This document shows positions 20,214-31,093 of a DNA stretch of 31,158 bases, piece by piece. The stretch comes from Saccoglossus kowalevskii (taxonomy: Eukaryota > Hemichordata > Enteropneusta > Harrimaniidae): assembly GCF_000003605.2 (NCBI RefSeq), contig NW_003134341.1, positions 440,210-471,367 on the forward strand, in the 5' to 3' direction. The notes beneath the pieces were generated by a model. That model saw only the letters and a list, made by a program, of their open reading frames with translations. It had not been told where the DNA came from and ran no database searches. The position numbers and the translations under genes are program-made. Each line of letters opens with the position of its first letter. Within the stretch, counting starts at the first letter, position 1.

Positions 20214-23200
20214 CTGTACACAAATTAATAAAATTAAGTCACAAAAAATGATGCATTCATGTATTTTTACTTTTTGAAAATACAGCCCAGGATTATTAGT
20301 AATAACAGATACATGGACTGGATGCAATGAATGACCATTGCTACCATAGTAAACATTTCTGAAATCCTCCAACAATGATAGAATTTATGTGGTGTTCCAC
20401 TCACTATTTGCCACTTCACAAGCTTACGTACAATGATAATAATATTTCATTACCTATTCAGATTTATGCAAACATCACATAAATTGGTCTAAAATTCTCA
20501 ATATTCATTGGCCAATTCAAATGCTGCATGATGGGAATTCCCCATAATTCTGTGGCAAGGATTGACACATGTTGCCAGCATTTCATTCAAACAATAGAAT
20601 TAATAGCCAAGAGCTGATAACAATAAGATATTTCCAGTATAACAGTTAGGCATTAGTGATGTTTTGTGAAGCAAGTAAAACACCACACAAGTTCTAGAAT
20701 ACAAAAAACGACCAACAGGAACTCCAAATTTGAATTATTGTGTAAGCCATATAATAGCGTTTTCACTAGTTACGTTGACGTAAGTTGCACCTGATCACGT
20801 TCTCAACCAGCTATTCTTAAAAGAGCCGTAAATATGGCAGTCATTGGGTAACTCGTAGATAGACAATGTTCCTTTGACTGGCTGAGCACTAAAATTCAGT
20901 TTAGGACACCAATACACTTATAACACCCTTTGCAAATGATCGTCGGTGTTGTTTTTCTCTGTCGCTGTTATAAGTTACATTGGTGTGCACATGTGAAAAT
21001 GATAATAATGTTATGCCAACTAAGATCTACAAATAGATAATAACAAATTGTGTTTGATCCATGGCAGAATACATACTTTTCTTCTACAATTGTTTGGTTT
21101 CCTTTTGTTTCCTCCACAATAATCTTTTCTTCTTCAGCAATTATAACTTGAGGAACTTCATCCACCATGTGAACTGTAAAAATACAATAAGATATAAAGT
21201 GATTCTCACAATAGTGAGTAAATACAAATAATTGTACCAGTGACTTCCACTGCGTCCTACAGACAGGGTCACAGTGACTTTCACTGGGTCCTACAGACAG
21301 GGTCACAGTGACTTCCACTGGGTCCTACAGACAGGGTCACACTACTTTTCACATGGGTCCTACAGACAGGGTCACAGCGACTTCCACTGCGTCCTACAGA
21401 CAGGGTCACAGTGACTTCCACTGCGTCTACAGACAGGGTCACAGTGACTTCCACTGTGTCCTACAGACAGGGTCACACTACTTTTAACATGGGTCCTACA
21501 GACAGGGTCACAGTGACTTTCACTGGGTCCTACAGACAGGGTCACAGTGACTTCCACTGGGTCCTACAGACAGGGTCACACTACTTTTCACATGGGTCCT
21601 ACAGACAGGGTCACAGCAACTTCCAGTGCGTCCTACAGACAGGGTCACAGTGACTTCCACTGCGTCCTACAGACAGGGTCACAGTGACTTCCACTGCGTC
21701 CTACAGACAGGGTCACACTACTTTTCACATGGGTCCTACAGACAGGGTCACAGTGACTTCCACTGCGTCCTACAGACAGGGTCACAGTGACTTCCACTGG
21801 GTCCTATAGATGAGGTCACAGTGATTTTCACATGGGTCCTACAAACAGGGTCACACTACATGTACCTTTCACTTGGTCCTATAGACTGGGTTACAGTGAC
21901 TTCCACTGGGTCCTATAGACGAGGTCACAGTGATTTTCACATGGTCCTACAAACAGGGTCACACTACATGTACCTTTCATCGGGGTCCTACAGACAAGGT
22001 CACAGTGACTTTCACTGGGGTCTGATAGAGAGGGCCACAGTGCCACTTTAAATAATCAAATAGCGACAACTTACAGTGTCATTATTTAGGGTTATGTAAT
22101 TAATAATTTAATTATTTTTTTCAACTAGAATTACCCCAACAATTTTTCATTGGAAAAGAAATTCATAAACATTTACATCAGCTAGATTTTGAATAAAACT
22201 GCATATGTATATCCACAAAGCTAATTGGCAATTATTTAAGTTTAAATTCACTTGATTAAGCACTATCGTTTAATTAATAAACTTGCAACTCACTATCACA
22301 CATATATACATTTCAAACTTTTCTAGTACGTGATACCACAAAAACCAAGCCTAAACATTGTGATAAAGGTTTCATTGAAAATTAACGATCCATGTCTACA
22401 GGCACACTCAGCTCAACATTTTGATATTGTAAGTATCAACATGGTTGATTCAGCTCCAACTTAGTTTACGTTTTGACATTATCATTATAGATTCAATTGT
22501 AGTGTGATACCAGTATCTTAAATATGTGCTTTTTTTCAAAATACGACATACTTTGTCAAGTTCAGGATTCAAAGTTTACCCACCTGGGATTCTCCCCCTA
22601 GACGACAAAAATGGTTTATTTTACAAATGAAGCCAATTAGTTCTGTACCCAAAATATAAAAAAGTTGAAAGAATGATATCTTTCTTTTGAAGTCTCCAAA
22701 CTGAAGCAAATTATACCACACTGTTACTGACAAGTTGACAATTGACAAAGCTGAATACTCAGTAAGTAAGTAAATCAGTCCAGCATTTCAAACCACAATT
22801 CCACTCACATTGTAAATAAAGCCATCCCTAACAGAAAGTGGTTTAAAAATAAAGGTAATTAAATTTGAGACATGTTTTTACCGCACACGTAGATACACAT
22901 TATAATTGTGATGTGAAACCTGTACCTTGTAACAAAGTAAACCATATAAGGAATCATGGAAATGATACTATGTGTGAAACACGATATAAATGCTAATGAC
23001 AGGAACCAGGAAGTGAGAAAATACCGGTACATAGGAAATGCAAATATGTAGTGGTCACAGTTATTATAATTTGTAGACTAAACTAGTTCCTGGCTTGAAA
23101 TGATTCCAATCTACGATTCCAACCTGTCAGTTAGGGAATTTCAAGGTCATCCAAAAAACACACCCACTGCCTCAAAATATAGAAGTGATGGGACAATAAG

Positions 23201-26200
23201 TAAATGGTTGGTTGGCAGACACTAGATATTAAGCAATCATACTTTTGTCAATAAATCAATCGATGTAATATATATATATATATATATATATATGCATTAG
23301 TTTGAGGTAGTATGAATAGTGTTTCTTTCACTAATTTACATCAAAGATATTTGTTAATAGAGAGAGGGAGAGGGAGAGAATTCATAGCCAATATTGCAAA
23401 GTAGGAGTCAAATTAAACTGTAGTACAAATATAAATACAAAATTAGTTTTGACCAATGTAGCTGTCAAGAAGTATTAGTACTGTAAAATCTGTATTATAA
23501 TCTGCGGCTTCTATTAAAATGGTACAATGCAACAGAGGGGATGCAGCTTCTATTAGAGCATCTACACGTATAAAAATGGTGAATTTTTCGTTCTCAATTG
23601 TTCAAAAAGAATGCGTGTAACTTCTATTAGAGATGCAGCTTCTAATACAGATTTTACGGTAGTATTTATTTCTTCCTGAACAAAATTTAGATTGGATTGT
23701 AGAAAGGCAATGAGTTTGCACTTGTATATTATTGTAAGTTATAGTAATCATCACTCATATATTCATCCCAATCATCTGCAGGGAATATATGATAGATTTA
23801 GGAAAGGAGAAAAAACAAAACAATTATTTCCATCATATGAAATCTTTATTTTTCTTGAAATATATAATTAAAGCTTGATCCAAACCATCAATACAAAAAC
23901 CCAAATATACAGTTGTAATAAAATATTGGCACACACTCTCACACATATAATATAATGTAGATCTTGGAGTAAAGAAATTGTACAACATTCAAGGCATGTT
24001 TCACAAACCATCACATGACTGTTCATCAGACCCAAGTAAACAAGCAAGGTGTTCCCTGATTGGCTGGTGAAGAATTGTGAGTGGATAGTAAGCCAATGAG
24101 AGATAATCTCTTAGTCACTATACACTCAAATTTTTACACCAAGCATAGTCAAAGGTATGGCAGTATCCAAAAAGTGTTTCTCTAAAACCATTTCTGTTGA
24201 ATTTCTATTAAAAATATAGCCTTTATTAGTTTCAGAGTCCAAATATCAATTATCCAAACATTATGTTTTGTTTGATCCCAATAACATTAGCTTTATTCCA
24301 TGTATTTGGATAAAGTGAGATTTGACTGAAATGATAATGAAAGGTTACTCAAGTATCAATGAGATCCAGTTTAAAAACTTTGTGTCATCTACTGAAGCAG
24401 TGAATACACAAAGTAACTGAAGTATTTGTTCTATTAGAAGCTCATGCACTTATGCAATGATAGACAGTTATTATTAGTTTATTTGAGATGTACTTGTAAT
24501 AGAGCAAATACAGTACCGGTATTCAACAATTTTTTCTTAGGCCTTAAAACAATACCAAAAATCGATATAAATAATACTGTTTAAGATGCAGAAATGTATT
24601 TTGTAAGATCACATAGTGTCACCAAAACACCCATTACCACCCAGTACACATGCTCAGTTTATTTATAAAATACAACATTTTCAGTTTATATATTATATTC
24701 TTATTATATATTGTTTTTGACTAAATCTTTCACACATTTCTGGTTACATTGCAAAGGAATAAAATTTAAAAGATGTAAAACTAATAGGAAATACAACATG
24801 CATAATAAAGAGAAAAAAAACAACATAATAATGTAAAATCTTTTTAAAAAGTTTTAAATTTATATCCCTTGTATTTGTGGCATCTCATTCAGCTTGTTGC
24901 TTAAAATCGTTGTAAGAATGGTTTACAAAGAAAATATATGTAAGTTGAAATGGAGCACTTTAATAGTGCCCTGTATATTGAAGTGAAAATATAAACATAC
25001 ACCGATACACCTTGTGTAGTTTCATTCACTTGGGTAAGTGTCTTTGTATACAAGATTTGCATCTATATTTTGATAACATAAATATTTGTCAATCATGTGA
25101 CACAAGATTCAGACCCTAATTACTTGGTCACATGACTGTAATCTTTTTATATGATTATTAGCACCATTCCGTTCATATGCAAATTCAGCAGGTAAAACAG
25201 TCCAATCAGTTTCAAGTTTTTACGTCACATGACAGGCAATCTGAAATAATCTAAAATTCTAATTCAGAATTCCCAGCATAAGAGATGGAATGGGCTGGCC
25301 AGTTTCAGAAGGGACACAGTGTGCGTGAAAATGCATTAAAACTGTTAAAATAACAAATACAAGATGAAGAATTGCTCACTGAAAACGAAAAGATTCTGTT
25401 CTCATGGTAACCACAGAAATTGTACTAATGATATCAAGTTCAACTGATAACAAGTTTGTTTTCTTCTTCATCAGTCATGTGTCGTCTTGCAATGGTTCTT
25501 CTTCATCTTCAAAATTTCTTTAAGTAGGCAAGAGCGTTACAACATGTGACATTCCCGCTTGGAAGCAGCAACGAATAATCCTCGTACTCAGACATCACTG
25601 TTTTTCCTGTACTGGTGCTCCTGTTGCTATGGTATCCATCATCCTTCAGTACGATGTTGTACAAGGGTTGGTTCACTGTGTAGTGCAGGGGTGGTAGGGT
25701 GCAGAAAGTTGGCGGGTGAGTTGATAAAACCACATTGGTGGGAGACAGACATGGAAAAAGGGAACAGTACAAACCATATTAGCCATTCAACCAAATAAAT
25801 AAATAATAAATAAAATGTGAATATTATCTTGCAAATATGGTAGTGTGAGTGGAAAATATAAATTTTGCCAAAGCATGCAGAAGCTTCAGAGTGAGTGTAG
25901 ACAAGAATACGAGTTGAATGCAATGCTCTTAAACGGCACAATTAATAGCATGGTGGAATTAACTTTATTGGAGAATATGTATTTGACTGAACGACTAATA
26001 TGGTCTATATACAACAAGAGAGTGGGTTACCTCTATTTTTGGTTGCATTTAGGGGAAGGCTTTGATTAGGGGGGTAGGAGATGGAGCAATTATAGTGCTT
26101 TGAAGGAATAAGTCATTTTTTTTTCAATGACTGATATATATGGTAAATATATATATCTGTTACTGAGTTGAAAGTCATAAAACACTATTTCATGCTTCAT

Positions 26201-29200
26201 TCATTATGTAATCTTTTCCTACTTGAGTTAGGAATTGTCATTAGAAACTCTAGAAGGTGGAGATGTACAACAATTGTGCAAATATTTCCCCCTCAGTTTT
26301 CATTTTAATTTACTAGGATGCAGTTATTTTTTGGAGCTTGCAATTTGTTTTAGGAGAGACACTGTCCTTTATCAAATGCATTTTTTGTTCCAGCTTTTTT
26401 CTGTAATTTCCAAATAGTTTTTTTCCAAAGTTTAATGTACTTTTTGAAATTTCTATCATCTCCCTTCTTCCTCTCTAGTTTCTAATAGTCAACACTCATG
26501 ATGAGTGGTTTTAAGATCGCCAGTACCAGTAACACTGGAAGCAGGTAAGATGTGGTACTGTCAATTGTAACATTTGGATGAACTGTACTACATAAACATG
26601 TTTCCTTTATGAGAAAAATCAATGAATTCATACAGAAAAAAGGGAAAAACATATGAAAGAGTTTGCACAGCAATTTAGCCATATATAAATAACTTTCAGA
26701 AATGTTCTTGTCCAATTTAGGGTTGTTAAAAATATTAGCAGCATGTTCACAAGAATACAAATCAGGTAGCGAAATGACAAACCATAACAGCATGAACAAG
26801 AAAGCTTTAATATATATCCCTATACACCCATCATATAACACATATAAATGTCAGCAAGATCATTGCAGAGAGAGTGACAGGGGTGGACTGGTGATAATAA
26901 TATGAACTTGATAAATAAAGTCAAACTCACCTGACATATGACCTTTGCCTGTTGCGCTTGTACAGTATGCTTCAATGACTTTGAGTATGAGTGCGTCATC
27001 ATGTAGACTTTTAGCGTCGTTTCTCCTGGACGGTTCTTCTTCAACTTTAACACGTTCTATGAAAATATAAACAAGAGTTTAAACTTAGTTAGAAAGACTC
27101 TAATCTAAACACTATGTATGATCCATCAAAGGCCATTAATTTGATGCGATTTAAAGAATGGGTTCACCTATAACTTGATCGCCACAGACGGCTGTAACTG
27201 GGAGCTGCACGTGATTGAATGTTCTTTACTGGGCCTGGTTGATTCCGAAAAAGCACACTAAATTGAGATTACCGAGTAAGCCAAAAAAAATTTCTTGATC
27301 TTTGGTGACTCTATAAAATTCCCCAAAACTGTAATTTTTTCTTTGAAATTTTTGTGGTATGTACATCATTTAAAAGACATACAAAACGAAAGAAAATATT
27401 TGGCGAAAAAAAATGGGCTTTTTGCTTTCAACTTTTGTCAGGCCATATGACAGATATTCACCAACATGGCATAAATCTTCTGTACAAATGCAGAAATTAT
27501 GATTTCAATGAAAAATATAGAATATATAGAAAATATAGAGCCTAAGCATTAAAAAGTGACAAACAGTAACACTTGACTAACCTTGTTTCCTTTTCCCAGA
27601 ATGCAACATTTTTCGGGCCATTTTTGGACTTTTTTGTGCTTCATCCTTGATCATGAGAACTGTTGTGGGTCGGAGCGGTGGTGATGGACGTAAACAACTA
27701 ATGCTCCAAGTTTTGGGACGCAAGTGTTCAGGTAAAGATGCATGCCTTGTGGGACTGGCTGAACTTCTACTGTCTGTACTGCTTGTTGATCTTTGGGAAA
27801 CCTAGTATTTATTATGGAAACAATAAAAAAAACAATATCAGAAATAACGCAGAGAAAGTATTGTTTAGAAAATTATTACAATCATAAGAGTTGAAATAAA
27901 TTGTCTTTTTCTGTATTTTAATGACCAAACATGGAATAATTACATTTTCATACAGCAAATAATTCCTAGGCCTTCCAAATAAATGTTAGCCATCAAATAC
28001 TATGAGAACTGATCAGTACACCATTGCATATAATGCAACATTACACAGTGAAATTCATTCAATATGGTCTGACTTTGCTGTACCTTGAGTGGTTTGAACA
28101 AATATGCAAAAACCCTACTGCATAACTACTAGGCCTGATGAATCGGTTGGATGTCACAAAATTAATCACTCGCTGTCACTGCACTTTTTAAAACCAAAAT
28201 ATGAGCAAACTCTGCCTGGTTTGCTCTTATTTTTTGAACTAATTGACTTTTTGTTTTAAAAGTTTCATGACACCTCGTGATAAGTTGCGTGGCAGTCAAC
28301 AAATTCATCAGACTTGGCTGTTAGGTAGTGGGCGCGATTCAACGAGCGAAAAATCAGTTTAGCGGTTTCTGCAGTATATTATCCCCACAGCTGATGCACT
28401 CTTTACTATGAAAGACTCCAACGAGCATACTTGTATACACACTGACTGTAACATTAAGGATGTACAAACACTAACCTGTCCAGAACTGTGTTGTGACTGC
28501 ATGGGACTAGACTTGATACATTTTTGTATTGCTTCATTCCATTCTTTTTGTTCTTTAGGACTGTTTGTCTGCACCAGAATCTTCTCAATAAAGTTACCAG
28601 TGATTTCAAAGGCATGGTAGTATTCGTCAGTATCCTCCTGTAAATTGACCCGAATTCCAGAGAGGGGAATCTTACCCTGCAAAAAAGAGATGTCACTAAT
28701 AACAATAAATTCTATATTTGATTTCTGTGCACTTCTATAAGGAATGTGCTTCTAACAGAGCAAATACAATTTAGAAATATCCTGATGACATCCCAAAATT
28801 TGATGCATTCATCTTTCTGTTCCACTTTTAATTTTGACTTATTTAAATTAAAATAATCTCAGACATGTACTAAATATATCAAAACCATGGAAGCAGATTC
28901 ACTCACCTGGTAAACAAACCCACTCATTCTTGGACTGACTGATAACATGACTAAAACACTTGGAAACAGCAAAAGATATCTCTCTTTCTTTTCCTCTCCG
29001 ATCACTGTCACCTGAGACATTTTCACTATGTCCCCTAAGCATGATATATCCTAAAAAAGAAAAAGAAATGTATGAAACTGAAATTTATTCTGAGTTGCAT
29101 ACTGCATCAGTGTGGCAAGTCCAGAGAGAGTAGCACTTGGAATATGTGACATAAATCTGAGACCATACAGAAAAAAACATTGTTTACTACTGGTAAAACT

Positions 29201-29491
29201 GTAATGGTCACTTTGCAGTATTGTGATAAAGTATCGATGTTGACAATGAAAGTATTATTTAATTTGTTACATCAAATAATCAAGATAAAGTGGAATTGGT
29301 GAGAAAGAGCATTTTATAAACACAATGTAGCAGTATTTTCTGATTTCTTTTTTAAATATGGGTATCTAGGAACAGGCACCAAAATATAAAATGTTTAGTG
29401 ATCATCTCACCTCCCCTTCCCACTGTCTGATGGCTCCTGTCAATATCTCGTGCTCCATATCTTTCTGTTTCCGTACTTCCAAGCAGATGGT
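20018..29491 (-). CDS. ARHGEF7-like: PIX/Cool Rho guanine nucleotide exchange factor, 3' half
   Basis: Eight exons encode the C-terminal part of a PAK-interacting exchange factor; SH3 and most of DH lie beyond the right edge. In order: the last DH helix, the PH domain ([36 protein letters not shown]), a Ser/Pro linker with [18 protein letters not shown], and the GIT-binding helix ([16 protein letters not shown]). Two alternative ends follow: a 54-residue tail (25675-25509), or [13 protein letters not shown] (21173-21077) spliced to a coiled coil ending DDTHL (20213-20018). Coding segments give 354 residues for the coiled-coil form and 312 for the other. PIX proteins activate Rac/Cdc42, trimerise through the coiled coil, bind GIT scaffolds, and anchor to Scribble/Shank by the PDZ ligand. 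All splice phases agree. ARHGEF6 and ARHGEF7 probably descend from one such gene. Confidence 0.95.
20214..21076. other. PIX intron between coiled-coil exons
   Basis: An 863-bp intron. It includes GCATGATGGGAATT at about 20525-20538, loosely like the ZNF143 motif, which I do not call. There is no gene. Confidence 0.55.
21077..21173 (-). CDS. ARHGEF7-like: PIX coiled-coil isoform exon 1
   Basis: 31 codons with split codons at both ends. [20 protein letters not shown] matches vertebrate [19 protein letters not shown]. The acceptor TTTTTACAG sits only about 70 bp from a large minisatellite in the upstream intron. Confidence 0.93.
21241..22040. repeat. 34-35 bp minisatellite, about 23 units
   Basis: Head-to-tail units based on TCCTACAGACAGGGTCACAG followed by TGACTTCCACTGGG begin near 21255, 21289, 21323, 21358 and so on. 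A variant with CTACTTTTCACATGGG replaces the second half about every third or fourth unit (near 21323, 21459, 21562, 21699), giving a higher-order pattern. Units at the right end expand to 40-41 bp and are more diverged. The array is in the PIX intron just upstream (minus strand) of exon 21173-21077. Confidence 0.93.
23479..23661. mobile_element. 183-bp TIR element (MITE-like)
   Basis: Ends TACTGTAAAATCTGTATTA (23479-23497) and TAATACAGATTTTACGGTA (23643-23661) are inverted repeats matching at 18 of 19 positions. The interior repeats the phrase GCAGCTTCTATTAGAG with variants. Both ends begin with TA, compatible with a TA target site of Tc1/mariner type, though that is inferred. A partial relative lies in ACADVL intron 7. 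Confidence 0.7.
24419..24521. mobile_element. Second copy of the TACCGGTA-type TIR element
   Basis: The right end AATAGAGCAAATACAGTACC (24498-24517) continues into TACCGGTA and matches the complement of the 14541-14564 end exactly. The left end near 24419 (GAAGTATTTGTTCTATT) is a diverged inverted partner. The element is about 103 bp, non-coding. A lone end-like segment AACAGAGCAAATACA also lies near 28758. Confidence 0.5.
25509..25675 (-). CDS. ARHGEF7-like: PIX alternative terminal exon (no coiled coil)
   Basis: CACAG acceptor, 54 new residues, then TGA at 25511-25509. The tail carries Tyr/Ser/Glu ([15 protein letters not shown]) and a CC pair. Vertebrate beta-PIX has an alternative tail at the same place with EDSDYDSIW and SCCSY. 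Position, phase and weak resemblance support homology, but residue identity is low. This isoform would lack the coiled coil and PDZ ligand. Conservation of the reading frame is the main evidence. Confidence 0.65.
25676..26930. other. PIX intron between GIT-binding exon and tail exon
   Basis: AT-rich intron. The longest open stretch is a 119-codon minus-strand frame at 26841-26482 with no family resemblance. I see no repeats of note. Confidence 0.5.
26931..27056 (-). CDS. ARHGEF7-like: PIX exon: GIT-binding domain
   Basis: 42 codons. [16 protein letters not shown] is the helix that docks GIT1/GIT2 in vertebrates. It ends in phase 1, which fits both downstream terminal exons, each starting with the two bases that complete a Val codon. 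Confidence 0.94.
27057..27581. other. PIX intron upstream of the GIT-binding exon
   Basis: 525 bp of AT-rich intron with no recognisable repeat or gene. Confidence 0.55.
27582..27801 (-). CDS. ARHGEF7-like: PIX exon: Ser/Pro-rich linker
   Basis: 73 codons plus one base. A Ser/Thr-rich start ([14 protein letters not shown]) leads to [18 protein letters not shown], the conserved PIX block (human KPWSLSCLRPAPPLRP), then KSPKMARKM and a basic KRKQ. The donor is GTTAGT, again not GTRAGT. Confidence 0.92.
27802..28475. other. PIX intron between PH and linker exons
   Basis: 674 bp of ordinary intron; nothing recognised. Confidence 0.55.
28476..28676 (-). CDS. ARHGEF7-like: PIX exon: PH domain, second half
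   Basis: 67 codons. [26 protein letters not shown] and the C-terminal helix [11 protein letters not shown] complete the PH fold, followed by a Ser/Gln-rich exit ending SSGQ. The donor is GTTAGT. Confidence 0.94.
28907..29050 (-). CDS. ARHGEF7-like: PIX exon: PH domain, first half
   Basis: 48 codons, phase 0 at both ends. [20 protein letters not shown] and RMSGFVYQ are nearly identical to vertebrate PIX PH strands. This exon has no standalone start and is easily missed in an open-frame scan. Confidence 0.94.
29051..29410. other. PIX intron between DH-end and PH exons
   Basis: 360 bp, AT-rich, with a purine-rich start next to the acceptor. Nothing else is seen. Confidence 0.5.
29411..29491 (-). 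CDS. ARHGEF7-like: PIX exon: end of DH domain
   Basis: 27 codons between a TTTCAG acceptor and GTGAGA donor. [20 protein letters not shown] corresponds to the last DH helix leading to the PH domain (human EVRKRKELELQILTEAIRNW). It is the first PIX exon in the window. Confidence 0.9.
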
Positions 29492-30295
29492 CTGAAATAA
29501 ATAACAGATTCCACAACCTCATTTACAACATTCTTGTATTTCTGTGACATGTACGTAGTATTGCTAGTGATTGTCAAAGACAGACTGTGTGACTGATGAA
29601 TCCCTCTCCATACTACCTAACAAACTATATTCAGTCACACTCATCCTATTACATGGATGCATAATCCTCACCATAAAATAAATAACAGGCGAATTATGCT
29701 ATATGACCCAGCGGTAGTTAATCATGGCATTTAATAGTTCACAAGGGAGTGATTAAATCTATCCATTGAAACTGTTAGCAACAACTACACTGTCATATTT
29801 CATCTTATTATGAGGTCTTTTCTTTATATTTATTGTTTCGAGAAGCAACTGTTTCATGGAAGGCGATAAAAATTGACAATATTAAATATATAATTAATAA
29901 ACAAAATAGTTCATATACCTTCTGTGAATATTAATTGAATAATTTGCATATCATAACACTCTGAATGGCAAAGTAAATTGTTATCACTTTTCACACACAA
30001 AATCTGCAAAATCTTTTCTGTATTTTTCAAAAATTGTTATCAAGAGCTGTAGCTCTTATAAAATTATGTTCATTTTGTTCAAAATGAACTAAACAAGTCA
30101 TTGAAAATGACACAGTCCCCGTTAAACTTTTGAAAGTTCTCTTTGTGCTCGTCATATTAAAGGGGAGGGGTTGTCGTGAGCGTGTCCTTGAAACTTGAGT
30201 TCCAAGTGGCGTATACAACAGATTGTTTATTTACATGAAAACATGTGTTTCGTGTAGTAGTAATATGGCCAAAAATAAAAACAGCCGTTATTCGA
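29492..30295. other. PIX intron (left part), three hairpins at its right end
   Basis: No DH-domain exon was found. Three short inverted repeats follow each other at 30042-30057, 30068-30089 and 30097-30111, listed as a finding. They probably belong to the same repetitive element as the array to the right. Confidence 0.45.
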
Positions 30296-31093
30296 CCATC
30301 TTTGATCTGATTATGAAATGCACTGATATGTATGATGTATGTGCCAAATACAAATGAAAATGGTACATAAATTGTGGAAATATAGTAGTAAGGCCAAAAA
30401 GTCAGATGGCTGTCAATCGGCCATCCTTGACCAGATTTTGAAACAAATTGTCATGGACATGCATCCTAACATGTATGTGCCAAATTTGAATGAAAACTGA
30501 CAGAGCACGTCCAAGATACCGCATAAAAAAACAAAACAATATCCAATTGTGAAATAAATCGTCATGTACATGTATACTAACATGTATGATCTATGTACCA
30601 AGTTTGAATGAAAACTGACAAAGCATGTCCAAAATACAACATTTTCAAAAAACAAGAGGGCTGCCAGTCGACCATCTTTGATCCAATTGTGAAATAAATC
30701 GTCATGTACATGTATCCTAACATGAACATTGTATAATCTATGTACCAAGTTTGAATGAAAACTGACAAAGCATGTCCAAAATACAGCATTTTCAAAAAAC
30801 AAGATGGCTGCCAGTTGACCATCTTTGATCCAATTGTGAAATAAATCGTCATGTACATGTATCCTAACATGTATAATCTATGTACCAAGTTTGAATGAAA
30901 ACTGACAAAGCATTTCCAAAATACAGCATTTTCAAAAAACAAGATGGCTGCCAGTTGACCATCTTTGATCCAATTGTGAAATAAATCGTCATGTACATGT
31001 ATCCTAACATGTATAATCTATGTACCAAGTTTGAATGAAAACTGACAAAGCATTTCCAAAATACAGCATTTTCAAAAAACAAGATGGCTGCCA
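30296..31093. repeat. Tandem array, about 140-bp unit, about six copies
   Basis: The phrase ACCATCTTTGATCCAATTGT begins units at 30671, 30818 and 30958 (spacings 147 and 140). Diverged or shortened units start near 30296, 30420 and 30540. TTTGAATGAAAACTGACA recurs at the same period. Copies become more alike toward the right; the last two are almost identical. The array lies in a PIX intron. Open frames seen across it on the minus strand are products of the repeat, not genes. Confidence 0.88.

Larger units (their letters stand above)
22041..25508. other. PIX intron / alternative 3' UTR region
   Basis: The right part must hold the 3' UTR of the 25509 tail isoform. Several TTTATT hexamers (AATAAA on the minus strand) occur, for example near 24225, 24292 and 24659. 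An (AT)13 tract lies at 23268-23293 and a GA-rich tract at 23359-23379. Two TIR elements are listed separately. No other exon is recognised. Confidence 0.5.

Noticed and set aside
20968-21557. Minus-strand open frames over the minisatellite with repeated [17 protein letters not shown]
   Set aside because: They are by-products of the 34-bp repeat; unit length is not a multiple of three and frames shift with each unit type.
21241-22040. CRISPR-like look of regularly spaced 34-bp repeats
   Set aside because: Units abut with no unique spacers, and the context is a eukaryotic intron.
26482-26841. 119-codon minus-strand frame with hydrophobic segments in a PIX intron
   Set aside because: AT-rich composition, no family resemblance and no splice or promoter evidence; hydrophobicity follows from T-rich codons.
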